Source: Eriocheir sinensis
Lineage: Eukaryota; Arthropoda; Malacostraca; Decapoda; Varunidae
Reading direction: 5' to 3'
NCBI RefSeq assembly: GCF_024679095.1
Contig: NC_066553.1
Location: forward strand, 5,431,538 to 5,495,537
Length of the DNA: 64,000 nucleotides
Part shown: positions 35,020 through 46,736 of the stretch, piece after piece
How the letters are laid out: every line of letters begins with the position of its first letter
Numbering within the stretch: position 1 is the first letter of the stretch
Notes under the pieces: generated by a model
What the model was told of the DNA's origin: nothing
Seen by the model: only the letters and a program-made list of their open reading frames with translations
Database searches by the model: none
Position numbers and translations under genes: made by a program

Positions 35020-35430
35020 GCGGGCAGGACGAGCAGGCAACCAGGGAGAGGCGTAAAGAGGCAGGTCATGACAGAACAGGGTAACAGGGTGGGTAGGACG
35101 TAGTGGAGAGCATTGACAGAGAAGGAAGAAAGGAAGGTAGGAAAACAAGGTCAATGGAATGAGGACGAGCAGGCAGGGAAGGAAGGAGAGGCGTAAAGAG
35201 GCAGGGGATGACAGAACAGGGTAACAGGGTGGATAGGACGTAGTGGAGAGCATTGACAAGGGAGGGAGAGAGCAGAACATGGTGAAAATAGAACAGTAAG
35301 AGGCAGGAAAGAATTTGAGTAGTAATGGATAGAAAAGAAGAAAATAAGCAGAACAAGACAGACCAGGGCAGCAGAGTAGAGAGGAAGAAGTGGAGACCAT
35401 TGACAAGGAAGGAAGAGAGGAAAGATCACA
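35020..35430. repeat. 140-bp tandem duplication plus diverged third copy
   Basis: Anchors 'gcgtaaagaggcagg' at 35051 and 35191 are 140 bp apart. The units share 'acagaacagggtaacagggt' and 'gtagtggagagcattgacag'. A diverged copy runs near 35345-35410. Confidence 0.88.
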
Positions 35431-35434
35431 GTGA

Positions 35435-35745
35435 ATAGGAAGAAAGGAAGGAAGGATGAAAATGGAGTGAAGGAGGAAGAGAGGAAGGGAAGGAGAGAGT
35501 GAATGCGGGAAGGGAAAGAGGGAAGTAAGAAGGAAGGGAGAAAGGGCATGAAAGGAAAGAAAGAAAGAAAGAAAGAACAAAGATGGAAAAGGACAAAAGG
35601 GAAAAAGAAAAGAAAAAAAAGGAAGAAAGAAAAGAACGTCAGAGAGAAAGAAAAAAAAAGATGAAAGGGAAGGAAAGAAAAAAAAAAGTGGAAAAAGAGA
35701 ATTAAGGAAAGAAAGTAGATTGTAGGTAGATAGGTAGGTAGATAG
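35435..35745. repeat. Purine-rich DNA with (GGTA)/(GATA) end
   Basis: A/G-rich plus strand with (GAAA)n near 35552-35577 and 'gtaggtagataggtaggtag' near 35723-35742. Confidence 0.8.
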
Positions 35746-35827
35746 ACAGATGAAGGAAGTGTTTGTGTGCTCGTATGTAAGCATCTACGTATGTGTGTGT
35801 GAGAGAGGCAGGGAGGGGTTAACAGGG

Positions 35828-36420
35828 AAGTCCTTGTCAAACTATCACTAGGCTCATAAAACTACCCATGGAAATACTAACAACGTCTACTATGAAATTC
35901 CATGGCGCAGAATCCTGGTCAAACTATCCCCAGACCCTTAAAACTACCCATGGAAATACTGACACTAACACAACCTCTACGAAAGCCTTATCAAACGTTG
36001 GTGTGTGAGCCCGAAATGTATCAGAATATGGGTCACAAAGGAGCTTAGTCGGATTCTCATAAGCACCGAAGCCTTGTCAAACTATCACTACCCATGGAAA
36101 CACTAACACAACCTTTACGAAAGCCTTATCAAACGTTGGTGTGTGAGCCCGAAATGTATACGAATATTAGTCAAAAAGAAGATTAGGCCTGTTCTCATAA
36201 GCACCGAAGCCTTGTCAATCTATCACTACCCATGGAAACACTAACACAACCTCTACGAAAGCCTTATCAAACGTTGGTGTGTGAGCCCGAAATGTATACG
36301 ATTAGTCGGGTTCTCATAAGCACCGAAGCCTTGTCAAACTATCACTACCCATGGAAACACTAACACAACCTCTACGAAAGCCTTATCAAACGTGGGTGTG
36401 TGAGCCCGAAATGTTTGAGA
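35828..36420 (-). repeat. R1-variant cluster, four tandem copies, inverted
   Basis: Each copy carries, in plus-strand order, 'ccttgtcaaactatcactac', 'ccatggaaacactaacacaa', 'cctctacgaaagccttatca' and 'ggtgtgtgagcccgaaatgt'. The copies are very similar, with a period of about 130-150 bp. Relative to 32525-32930 they lie in opposite orientation. Confidence 0.85.
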
Positions 36421-36609
36421 GGATACGGGCCCGGGCTTGGCTGGGTCCCGGGCTTCAGTGGGCTGCAACACGAGCGCTTTGAGTGTGCTCGTCAATATGT
36501 AAAGCAGAAGTTTCAATCTGTTCTCCAGGTCACTGAAACGCCAGCCGGATGGACGAAATTACTTAGGCAGACTCGTTATTGCCAACTGGTTTCGTATTGC
36601 CTACTCATC

Positions 36610-37015
36610 CCTGCTTCCTCCTCCTCCTCCTCCTCCTCGTCCTTCTCATCCTCGTCGTCTTCCTCGTCCTCCTCCTTTCTCTTCGTCCTCGTCTTTATCA
36701 TCATCATCATTTCCCGGCCCTACCTTCCTCTTTTTCTTCTTTTTCCTTTCTGTCTTTTTATGGTCATGTCTTTTCCATTACCTAACTCTTCTTCTTCTTC
36801 CTCCTCCTCCTCCTCCTCCTCCTCCTCCTTCTCCTCCTCCTTCTTGTCGTCGTCGTCGTCGTCGTCGTCTTCCTCCTCCTCCAAATTTTCCTCCCTTACC
36901 TTATTCATTTTTGGCCTTTTTCCTTTCTATCTTCTTATGTTCGTGTCTTCTCATACTTTTTTTTTCTTGCGTTGCCTACCTCCTCCTCCTCCTCATCCTC
37001 ATCCTCATCCTCCTC
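36610..37015. repeat. (TCC)n/(TCG)n compound block
   Basis: TCC tracts at about 36612-36640, 36790-36842 and 36978-37013, with GTC units at about 36845-36870, lie within pyrimidine-rich DNA. The block abuts the 5' edge of the LINE remnant. Confidence 0.93.
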
Positions 37016-37019
37016 TGCT

Positions 37020-37965
37020 CCGTCGAGTTTTACTCAACGGACAGGTCTCCGAGTGGCTCCCAGTAACAAGTGGAGTGCCACAGGGGTCACTGCTGCATCC
37101 CATACTCTTTATAAAAAAATCAACGACCTTGAGCTAGGATTAAAATCCACCCTTTCTAAATTTGCAGACGACATCAAGGTGGGAGGGAAGGCTCTCACGC
37201 CAGCAGACTGCGAAATTATCCAGAGAGACTTGGACCAGATCACTCAGTGGTCGGAAAAGTGGCAGATGTCCTTCAACACTACCAAATGTAAAGTAATGCA
37301 CATTTGGTCCAGAAATAGCAACCACACATACTACATGGGTGGCGAACCACTACAGGCAGTGCAGGAGGAAAGAGACCTCTGGGTCACTATCAGCAGTGAC
37401 CTGAAACACACAAAACGCTGCAAGTCCGCCTGCAAGAAGGCCAATACTATGCTTGGGTACATAGCGAGGAAATTGGAATACAAGACGCCGGGAATTGTGT
37501 TATCCTTGTATAATTCGCTGGTAAGGCCCCACCTGGAATATGCCGTGCAATTCTGGTCCCCTAATTGCAAGAAAGACATTGAATCACTCAAGAGAGTACA
37601 TCGACGCGCCACGAAAATGATACCATCATTGAGGACGCAACCTTATGAAGAAAGACTCAAGCGACTCAACCTTTTCACGTTGGAAAAGAAACGACTGCGA
37701 GGAGACATGATACAAGTCTTCAAGTACCTGAACAAGCAACGTCGACCACTCCGAACTCCTCACACTACAAACTATCCCGAGAACAAGAAACAACGGTAAA
37801 ACAATCCAAGCGAAACGATGTAGTACGGATATCGGCAGGAGTTATTTTCCGAACAGAGTCGTCCGCCACTGGAACAACCTTCCTGCAGGAGTGATTAGTG
37901 CGGAAACAATCAACTCCTTTAAGAATCGCATTGACCGTCACTTTGCTGCGTCGGGAGTGAACTGA
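37020..37965 (+). pseudogene. CR1/Jockey-like non-LTR retrotransposon, RT 3' half, frameshifted
   Basis: Three reading phases together cover one RT C-terminal region. Phase one (about 37020-37110) has LNGQVSEWLPVTSGVPQGS, the RT block before the active site. A one-base slip in a 7-A run at about 37101-37108 leads to the second phase (to 37799), with INDLE, the catalytic FADD at about 37163, QWSEKWQMSFN, SRNSNH, ERDLW, RPHLEYAVQFW, RRATKMIPSLR and LEKKRLRGDMIQVFKYL. A second slip near 37795 leads to phase three, with SYFPNRVVRHWNNLP and INSFKNRIDRHF, ending at TGA 37963-37965. The 5' portion (endonuclease, early RT) is missing where a TCC microsatellite begins. Only two slips over about 300 codons suggest a fairly young copy. 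The family label is from motif recognition. Confidence 0.9.
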
Positions 37966-38280
37966 ACGTAATGCTGAGTCTGTACATTAGTTCTTTAATT
38001 CTTCCGCAGGTCACTCGTGTGCCTGACGGAATAATCACTAAAAGACTCGCAATGACCCAACAGGCTTTCTGCTGCCTGCTCGTCCATGTTTCCTCCTCCT
38101 CCTTCTGGGGCCACGGAGTCAGTCCTTTCTGGGCCGTAAATCAGTTTGAAAATTATGATGAGTTGGAATTAACTGGATGTTGCCCGGGTAACGTGTCTGC
38201 CTCGCGTCCTAACCCTGGCCCGTGCGTGGAAGCGGGAGGGTTGGGGTGGAGGGGGCATTAGGGGGTACGTGGGAGGAGGG
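37966..38280. other. Unique DNA with possible degraded tRNA-like stretch
   Basis: Near 38185 the phrase 'gggtaacgtgtctgcctcgc' resembles the A-box half of a tRNA-derived SINE, but no B box follows, so it is not called as an RNA. Nothing else is recognised. Confidence 0.25.
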
Positions 38281-40010
38281 GAGGACAAGTGGGTGGAGAG
38301 GGGAAGGGTTTTAATATGGCTGTTTGAGTTTGAGAGTAATGGAGAGAGGGGATGGGAGCGACGGGGACAGGAAGAAGGGAGGAGGGAAGGGGAAATGGGA
38401 GGAGGTGGGGGCTAATTTGGCAAGGGGAGGGATGGACGGGGGAGGATTTTAATAGTGCTGTTTGGCTTTGATGGTAAGGAGAAGGGGGGAGGGAGGGAGG
38501 GGGAATGGATGGGACGAGAAGGGTTTTAACATGGCTCTTTGGCTGTGATGGTAAGGGAGGGGGGGACTGGGGGTTGGTGATGCTGGCTAACTGGCTTGTG
38601 GAGGGGTGATGTTAGGTTAGGAGACGGGGAAGAGGTTGGGGCAGTTGGGGTTGGGAAGGACGGGAGGGGATCGGAGTGGAGGTTGGCAAGAGGTGGAGGC
38701 TGAGGTAAGGGAAGGGGTTGAGGAGGAAGGGAGGGGTGGAAACTGAGGTTGGGGGCTCAGGATTTAGGTTATGGACTTCGGTGGGGGGGGAAAGAAGGGG
38801 TTGAAGAGGAGGGGAGAGGGAGTGAAGGTTAGAGGGGTGGGGAAGAGGTTTAGGGGGAATGGAGGGGTGGGGATTGAGGCCAGGGGAGTGGAGGAGGAGT
38901 TGGGGGCTGGGAACAGGATTGAGGTTGGGGGCTAGGGGAGGGGATGGGAGGTAAGGTCAGGGGCTTGGGTGAGGAGGGAGGGGGATGGGGGAGAAAGTTA
39001 AGGGGTGACTCTCGTATGATGGGGATTGAAGAGACTGGCTGACGATGTGGGGATGAAGGAGGGAATGTCTGATTTATGGAGGGGTTGGAGGGGGTTGTAG
39101 TGGGGAATGAGGGAGGGAGGGGGAGAGGGAGGAGAGAAAGGGAGTTGTGGAGAATTTGGAATGGGGAAGGAAGAGGTTGGGATGGAGAATGGGGAGGAGG
39201 GGGAGGTGTCTGTGGGGTTCTGAGAGTAAAAGAGGAAGGAAATTGGGGAGGTTAATGAGCAAGGGGTTGGGGAGTTGAGGGGGAGAAGTTGGAGGGGGTG
39301 TTGGAATAGAGAAAGAGGAGGAAGGATGGGGAAGAAGGTGGGGAGGGAGGAAGGGGTTGGGGGAGAATGTAAGGGGTGGATTTCCGTGTGGGGAGACTAA
39401 AAAGGTTGGCTGACTAGGGGGTATGGGTGAGAGTGTCTTGTAGGGGGGTGATTTGGGGAATGAGAAGGGGAAGAGGGGGGGTGGCTGGCTTGTTAGGGAG
39501 ATGGGAAGTTGAGGGGAGGTTGGATAGATAGGGGAGTGGGGAGTGGAAGGAAGGTGAGGGGGTTGAGGGGGTTGGAATAGGCAAAAAGATGATAAAAGTT
39601 GGGGAAGATGGGGATTGAGGGTTGGGGGAATGAGAAGGGGAGGTGGGGAGTGGGGAGTGGGAGGAAGGGGAGGGGGTTGAGGGGGTTGGAATAGGCAAAA
39701 GAGGATAAAAGTTGGGGAAGGTGAGGAAAGAGAAAGAAAGGTGGGGAATGAGGAGGGGAGGTGGGGAGTGGGGAGTGGGAGGAAGGGGAGGGGTTTGATG
39801 GGATTGGAATAGGGAAAAAAGAGGATAAAAGTTGGGGAAGGTGAGGAAAGAGAAAGAAAGGTGGGGAATGAGGAGGGGAGGGGAGTGGGGAGGGGGAGGA
39901 AAGGGAGGGGGTTGAGGGGGTTGGAATAGGCAAAAGAGGATAAAAGTTGGTGAATGTGAGGAAAGAGGTGGGGAATGAGGAGGGGAGGGGAGGGGGAGTG
40001 GGGGGTCAGG
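38280..40010. repeat. G-rich minisatellite domain
   Basis: The plus strand is G-dominated for about 1.7 kb, with many GGGG runs a few bases apart. Within it, units of about 116 bp containing 'gttggaataggcaaaagagg' and 'aggaaagagaaagaaaggtg' repeat four times (anchors 39571, 39685, 39803, 39920). Minus-strand Pro/Ser/Leu frames are composition artefacts. Confidence 0.88.
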
Positions 40011-40440
40011 TAGGCTCGCAGGTAGGCTCATTAGTACCTTCATCAACGGTCTCATTTTAGGGCTGAAGCTGCACATCCACTCTTGTTGTTGTTGCTGTTG
40101 TTGTTATTGTTATTGTTCTTTGCGATGATTTTCTTTTTTGTGTTTGTGTTGATTGCATTGTTTTGTTTTGTTTTTGTTTTTGTTTCTTGATTGGTTGGTT
40201 GAGTACACTTATGTTTATTTATTTTTCTTACTTATTTTGTTTGTTTTTTTGTGCTTATTTGTGTGTATTTGTTGTTGGTGGTATTACTGGTATTTCTTTA
40301 TCGTTGTATTATCGTTTTCTTCTTTTTTTTTTATAGTGTTCTAGATGTCTTATTTTTGTTATTTTTGTTATTTTTGTTGTTGTTGTTGTTCGCATTCCTC
40401 TTTTTCATTTATTTAGCAGCGTTTACACTAATACTATTTC

Positions 40441-40553
<113 letters not shown>

Positions 40554-40599
40554 AAGTAAAGTTAAGCCACAGACGTTTAATTATTGCAAGGTTGGGATA

Positions 40600-41410
40600 G
40601 ATCAGAGCAGATTTTAATTAGGTAACGTTAGGTAAGGTCAGAAAAGGTTAAATTATATAAGATTATGACAAGTCGGGGAAGGTTTTGATAAGGTAGAGTT
40701 ATGTTGCGTCACTTATGGTTAATTAGATAAGGTTAGGATAGGTCGGGGCAGATTTTAATAGAGTTATGTTACGTCTTTTATGGTTAATTAGATAAGGTTA
40801 GGAAAGGTCGGGGCAGATTTTAATAAAGTAGAGTTATGTTACGTCATTTATGGTTAATTAGATAAGGTTAGGATAGTTCGGGGCAGATTTTAATAAAGTA
40901 GAGTTATGTTACGTCACTTATGGTTAATTAGATAAGGTTAGGAAAGGTCGGGGCAGATTTTAATAAGGTAGAGTTATGTTGCGTCACTTATGGTTAATTA
41001 GATAAGGTTAGGATAGGTCGGGGCAGATTTTAATAAGGTAGAGTTATGTTGCGTCACTTATGGTTAATTAGATAAGGTTAGGAAAGATCGGGGCAGATTT
41101 TAATAAAGTAGAGTTATGTTACGTCACTTATGGTTAATTAGATAAGGTTAGGATAGTTCGGGGCAGATTTTGATAAAGTAGAGTTATGTTACGTCTTTTA
41201 TGGTTAATTAGATAAGGTTAGGATAGGTCGGGGCAGGTTTTAATAAAGTAGAGCTATGTTATGTCACTTATGGTTAATTAGATAAGGTTAGGAAAGGTCG
41301 GGGCAGATTTTGATAAAGTAGAGCTATGTTACGTCACTTATAGTTAATTAGATAAGGGTGGGATGGCTCGGGGCAGGTTTTAATAAAGTAGAGTTATGTT
41401 ACATGTTACA
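40600..41410. repeat. 70-bp tandem array, about 11 units
   Basis: The unit contains 'gataaggttaggaaaggtcg', 'gggcagattttaataaagta' and 'gagttatgttacgtcactta'. The anchors at 40861 and 40931 give the 70-bp period. Units differ by isolated substitutions; the left-most units are shorter. Confidence 0.95.
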
Positions 41411-41424
41411 GATTGGATTTAAGA

Positions 41425-42420
41425 GACTATACGGACGATAAAAGGTTTAATTTAACGATAACAAAGTATTGGAACAAGCAGAGTACAGTAAAATATTCAG
41501 TTTAATAATAGTACAGTGTTAGAATAAGAAGACTATTTTTTACAGCAAGGGAAACAGCTCAAAGGCATTAAAACAAAACAGTAACAAAAAAAGCCCTCTA
41601 AGTGCTGCTCCAACAAAAGAAAAACAGAAGAGACCAAAAGAGAGCTCAGTTTCGAGAGAAGACTAGACAGTAAAAGGTTAAACTCAACGACAACAAAGCA
41701 TTGGAATAAGCAAACTTGGCAGTGCGATAAGTTCAATTTAATGACAACCAAGTACTGGAATAAGCAGAATTGACGAAAAAAGTTCAGTTTAACGATAATA
41801 CAGGATTCGAATAGGCAGATTTGACGATAAAAAGTTCAATTTGAGAATATTAAAGTATTGGAACAAGCAGACTTGACGATAAAAAGTTCAATTTGAGAAT
41901 AACGAAGTACTGGAATGAACAGATTTGACGATAAAAAGTTCAATTTCAGAATTGCAAAGTATTGGAACAAGCAGACTTGACGATAAAAAGTTCAATTTGA
42001 GAATAACGAAGTACTGGAATGAACAGATTTGACGATAAAAAGTTCAATTTCAGAATTGCAAAGTATTGGAACAAGCAGACGACGATAAAAAGTTCAATTT
42101 GAGAATAACAAAGTATTGGAACAAGCAGACTTGACGATAAAAAGTTCAATTTGAGAATAACAAAGTATTGGAACAAGCAGACTTGACGATAAAAAGTTCA
42201 ATTTGAGAATAACGAAGTACTGGAATGAACAGACTTGACAATAAAAAGTTTAATTTCAGAATAACAAAGTACTGGAATAGCAAACTCGACGATAAGGGAT
42301 AAAAAAAAAAAAGCTCAATTCAACAACAATACAGCATCGGAAAAAACAGATTGATGATAAAAATAAAATAAAAAAGTTCAGTTCATTGATAAAAAGTATT
42401 GGATTAAGCAGACCACGTTG
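41425..42420. repeat. 52-bp tandem array, interrupted by a tail repeat
   Basis: The unit contains 'caaagtattggaacaagcag' and 'acttgacgataaaaagttca'. Anchors at 42121 and 42173 give 52 bp. A tail-type repeat at about 41540-41660 splits the left part. The right part alternates two unit versions (gaataacaaag versus gaattgcaaag). Confidence 0.93.
41540..41660 (-). repeat. Tail-type repeat inserted in the 52-bp array
   Basis: On the minus strand: 'ttggtctcttctgttttt', a GGAGCAGCAC block, a T-rich run, 'gagctgtttcccttgctgta' and an A-run. The order matches copies A-C. It lies within the flanking tandem units, so the insertion came after the array formed. Confidence 0.7.
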
Positions 42421-42620
42421 AGGGGTTCGGTCAATAACGATAATTAATAAATGGCTTTCCAAATGAGGCCGTCCCGTTCTGCTCCCTATCATCCCATTAC
42501 ACTCCCGATAATGTAATGCTTATGGGCGGCGGTTCGGGTTGTGGTCGGGACCGTTAGCAGTGATAGGGTTGTGGTCGTCATTTTTAGAAGCTTCTGCCTC
42601 TCCTATCAACCATATCCAAA

Positions 42621-42795
42621 GCCCAAAAATGAGATTAATCGGGTTTTTATGAGTTTGTTTTCACGTTCACGGTACAGAAGAAGGGTTAAACTACCATCAA
42701 GGTCATTATACTACTCATGGAAATTCCCAGAACGTATATGAAAGCCTTGTTAAATATGTGTGTTTATAGGTTTCGAAATGTTTAAGAATGTGGCC
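42621..42795 (-). repeat. Dispersed repeat R1 copy
   Basis: The reverse complement carries 'gacaaggctttcg'-type and 'accgtgaacgtgaaaaca'-type blocks in R1 order. It is followed directly by a (TG)n tract. Confidence 0.65.

Positions 42796-42799
<4 letters not shown>

Positions 42800-42854
<55 letters not shown>
42800..42854. repeat. (TG)n microsatellite
   Basis: About 54 bp of TG units begins at the end of the R1 copy. Confidence 0.95.
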
Positions 42855-42855
<1 letters not shown>

Positions 42856-43189
42856 AAGCGAAGGGATATGAATGAAAGGAAACGAATGAACAGTTGAAGA
42901 AATAAATAAATAATCTAGTAATTAAAAAAAAAAGAATAAACAAATGAACGATGGAAAAAAGATGAGTTAGGAAAAAAAAACGAATTAAACTAAGGAAAGA
43001 AGTAAACGAATAAGATTGATGAAGGAAAACTAACGAACACTTGAGACAAAGAAATATATGGAAAAAAATACGTAATTAAACAAAAGAAAAAATGAAACTA
43101 ATGAAAAAAAGGCAAAAAATAACTGCAAATGAAAACATACAAATTAATCTTAATGTGTGTTTATTTACCACACAAACACTAACTACTAA

Positions 43190-43193
43190 TTAT

Positions 43194-43240
<47 letters not shown>

Positions 43241-43313
43241 TTTTCCTTTTTCTTTCACTTTCTTTCGTTTCCTTTCTCCTCTCCCTTTCTCTTCCTATTC
43301 TAGTTCCTGCTTT

Positions 43314-43377
<64 letters not shown>

Positions 43378-43378
43378 T

Positions 43379-43449
<71 letters not shown>

Positions 43450-43555
43450 TTACTGCTACTACTACTACTACTACTACTACAGCTGCTACTACTTCTGCTA
43501 CTATTACTACTACTACTACTACCACTACTATTACATTTACTACTAACTACCTAAC
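43190..43555. repeat. (CTA)n/(ACT)n microsatellite cluster
   Basis: Three long tracts (about 43192-43240, 43314-43372, 43380-43450) and an interrupted distal part give poly-Tyr, poly-Leu and poly-Thr frames. Confidence 0.96.
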
Positions 43556-43914
43556 TACATAACCTGACCAATTAAAAGAGGGAGGTAGTTGGTAAAGAAA
43601 CAGGAGGAATTTTTCGAGCAATTACTTAAGACATGTGATGATGGATTCTAAAACCAAATTAAAAAAAAAAAGGAAAAAAAAAACTCGAAGGGGGAAACTC
43701 GTCAAAAGCATTCCGGATAACTTTTGGTGTGGAATCTTCTTTTTTTTCTTTCTTTTCGGAGAGGGAAGCGGCTTAAGGAAAAAAAAGTAGCTATCTCTCT
43801 TCCTATAAAAAAAAACTTGTAAAAAACACCGTAAAAGTTCGTAAAGTTCATGTAGGGAAAAAAAAAGGAACTGTGATATAATGTAGTACCACTGTAAATG
43901 TATAAAAAAAAAAA

Positions 43915-44103
43915 CTGGCTAAATCAAGGCCTTTATTTGTTTAGCACCTGTCCCCTACCATTGTATCTTGTTAGTTTCCTGGTGCTACTTACACATGTAT
44001 CCATAGTTCTATAATCACACTCTCTACTGCCTGGGGGTTGGGATGGCATGTTCCTCCCTTCTCCTTTATTGTTTACTTGCAACAATAAATCAATCAGTCA
44101 ATG
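43915..44103 (+). repeat. LINE-type 3' end with AATAAA and ATCA-like tail, copy 1
   Basis: The phrase 'ctgcctgggggttgggatgg', then 'catgttcctcccttctcctt' and 'cttgcaacaataaatcaatc', recurs inverted at 48624-48790. Ending in AATAAA followed by short ATCA/GTCA repeats is typical of some CR1-like 3' ends. No coding region is attached. Confidence 0.65.
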
Positions 44104-44254
44104 AAAATAAAAACGTATAAAATAATGAAAACAAAATCTTGGGATAAAAATATATTGTAAAAAGTCTAGTGCTCTAATGTGAAAATGTAAATCTGTATAA
44201 CAAATAAAAATGTATATAGATAAGTCAGTATTCTAATTATACCTTTCAGACCCT

Positions 44255-44470
44255 CAAGCACACGTAATAATTTGACAAGACTTTCGTACCCAGGCTTTTT
44301 GGGGGCCCTTTCAGAGGTACCTTCTTTGATGGCCCTACTGGTGTTAGTTTGACCCTTTTTCTGTACCCTCCATGATCATAAAAAAATACTCTTGGAAACC
44401 CGCTTAATCTCCTTTGCAGCTTTTGGAAATGGTTGATGTGAGGAGAGGAAGAGTTTAAATATACTGACCA
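44255..44470 (+). repeat. Dispersed repeat R1 copy
   Basis: Contains 'ttgacaagactttcgtaccc', a 'tggccctactggtgttagtt' block and 'cagcttttggaaatggttga', more diverged than other copies. Confidence 0.6.
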
Positions 44471-44475
44471 AGTGC

Positions 44476-44835
44476 ATCCCTTCCCTTTCCTTCCCTTCCC
44501 TTCCCTTCCCTTCCCTTCCTTTCCTAACACACCCTTCCCTCCCCTTTCCTTTCCTTTGCTTCCCTTCCCTTCCCTTCCTTTCCTAACACACCCTTCCCTC
44601 CCCTTTCCTTCCCTTCCCTTCCCTTCCTAACACACCCTTCCCTTCCCTTCCCTTCCCTTTCCCTTCCTTTCCTTTCCTTTCCTTTGCTTCCCTTCCCTTC
44701 CCTTCCCAACCCTTTCCTTTCCCTTCCTTTCCCTTCCTTTCCTTTCCCTTCCTCTCCTTCCCTTCCCTTCCCTTCCTTTCCTCACACACCCTTCCCTCCC
44801 CTTCCCTTCCCTTCCCTTCCTCACACACCCTTCCC
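44476..44835. repeat. (CCCTT)n-type minisatellite
   Basis: Runs of CCCTT/CCTTT pentamers are punctuated by four copies of 'cctcacacacccttccc' or 'cctaacacacccttccc', so two levels of repetition are present. Confidence 0.92.
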
Positions 44836-45003
44836 CTCGGACAGACATACCAGCTTGAGGCAGCCACAGGGGTCCACCAGCAAGCCGAGTTGGTAACATT
44901 GATTGCAAGGCGGCGGCGGAGGAGGAGCGGCAGAGATATTAGTCTTAGTCCATCTGGTGACGGATAAGAACTTAGATGCAATGCTGAGAAGGCGCAATGA
45001 CGG

Positions 45004-45118
45004 TAAGGAGGAGGAGGAGGAGGAGGAGGAGAAGAAGAGGAGGAGAAGGAAAAGGAAGTGAAGGTATTGCGAGTTGGTTATTGTAATAGGAAAAGGGCGG
45101 TAGTATAAATAGTAGTAA

Positions 45119-45156
<38 letters not shown>

Positions 45157-45160
45157 TAGG
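45004..45160. repeat. (GGA)n and (TAG)n tracts
   Basis: GGA at about 45006-45055 and TAG at about 45108-45157 are separated by unique DNA. Confidence 0.93.
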
Positions 45161-45242
45161 AACCGTCCGTCTCAATTAGGTTCATTACTCGCATTAACTC
45201 GCCCATCAAGACCCTTAAAAAAGAGGATGAAAGCAAACAAGC

Positions 45243-45243
<1 letters not shown>

Positions 45244-45324
<81 letters not shown>

Positions 45325-45325
45325 T
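45244..45325. repeat. (GA)n microsatellite
   Basis: About 77 bp of GA units. Confidence 0.96.
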
Positions 45326-45389
45326 TTGGTCACCATCTGGCGGATTATTGCATGGTGATGAAAGTGATGATGACTGCCTCATTAGTGAT

Positions 45390-45638
45390 CTCCTCCTCCT
45401 CCTCCTCCTCCTCCTCCTCCTCCTCCTCCTCCTCCTCCTCCTCCTCCTCCCTCCTCTCCTCGCGATTACTTCTAAATTTTCAAACTAACTTTTACCGTCT
45501 CATTTATTTTTCTCTTCCGTGTGTCCTCATCTTCCGTATTCCTCCTCCTCCTCCTCCTCCTCCTCCTCCTCCTCTTCTTCCATCATGAATATTACTTTTA
45601 AAAGATTGGAGACGCATCTTTCAACCTCATCTGCCTTC

Positions 45639-45678
<40 letters not shown>

Positions 45679-45723
45679 GTATAGTTCAGTGATGGAGGTT
45701 CTATGGATTCATGGAAGGGGAGG

Positions 45724-45785
<62 letters not shown>
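45390..45785. repeat. (CTC)n, (CTC)n, (AAT)n and (TG)n tracts
   Basis: CTC at about 45390-45450 and 45541-45573, AAT at about 45640-45678 and TG at about 45726-45784. Confidence 0.95.
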
Positions 45786-45834
45786 TTATCTCTATCTCTA
45801 TATCTCTGTCTGTATTCCGATCATGCACGCAGAA

Positions 45835-46026
45835 CAGGAGAAGGAGGAAGAGGAAGAGGAAGAGGAGGAGGAGGAGGAGGTGGAGGAGGAGGGGGGTGAT
45901 GACAAGCATGTGGTTCAGTAAAGGTGGAAGAGGGGTGGACCGTGGAAGGGGAGGAAAAGGAAGAAGAAGAAGAAGAGGAGAAAGAATTTATGACGTCATC
46001 ACGAGTCAGTATTCAGGTAAGATGAT

Positions 46027-46096
<70 letters not shown>

Positions 46097-46114
46097 CTTA
46101 ATAGACAGAATACA

Positions 46115-46146
<32 letters not shown>

Positions 46147-46186
46147 CACATACATACTTATAAACACAAACACAAACACACATATG

Positions 46187-46222
<36 letters not shown>
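45835..46222. repeat. GGA/GA-rich block with (ACAT)n
   Basis: Purine tract about 45835-45895, GA about 46030-46094, ACAT about 46110-46145 and GA about 46190-46222. Confidence 0.93.
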
Positions 46223-46225
<3 letters not shown>

Positions 46226-46736
46226 TGAGGCGTGGCAAGGGCTGGAGTTAGCGACGGAGGAAGCCTTGTGTCGGAAAGTTTACGGAGAGAAGGAGGAAGG
46301 GAGGGAGGGAGAGAGAGGAAGGGAGGGAGGGAGAGAGAGGAAGGGAGGGAGAGGGTTGGGTAAGGTTGGGTAGGGTTGGGTAAGCTGAGGGGAGGGAGCG
46401 AGGGAGGGAGGGTTGGTCAGATCGTGTGGTGAGAAAATCGGAGGGAGGAAGGGAGAGAGGGAGAGGGAGAGGAGGGAGAGCTGCCCATCCCAATCCTCTC
46501 TGTTCCTCCTCCTCCTCCTCCTCTTCCCTCCCTTCTCTTCGCCGTAACCTCCTCCTCACAGTCCCTCTCCTCTCCTACGTTCCTCTCTTATGCTACTCCT
46601 CTTCCTCCTCCTCTCCCCTCCCTCCCTCCTTCCTTACCACCATTCAAAAATACGTTTCAGTAATTATTAACTCGTGTCAGCCCACTAAGGTTATTATATA
46701 CACGTCCATTATACTCCCATATTATACAATTCGGCG

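Noticed and set aside
37020..37965. Intact host gene with RT domain
   Set aside because: Two frameshifts, no start, and motif order typical of a LINE ORF2 3' half.
43092..43562. 156-codon frame with Tyr, Leu and Thr runs
   Set aside because: It is a translation of (CTA)n microsatellites in successive phases.
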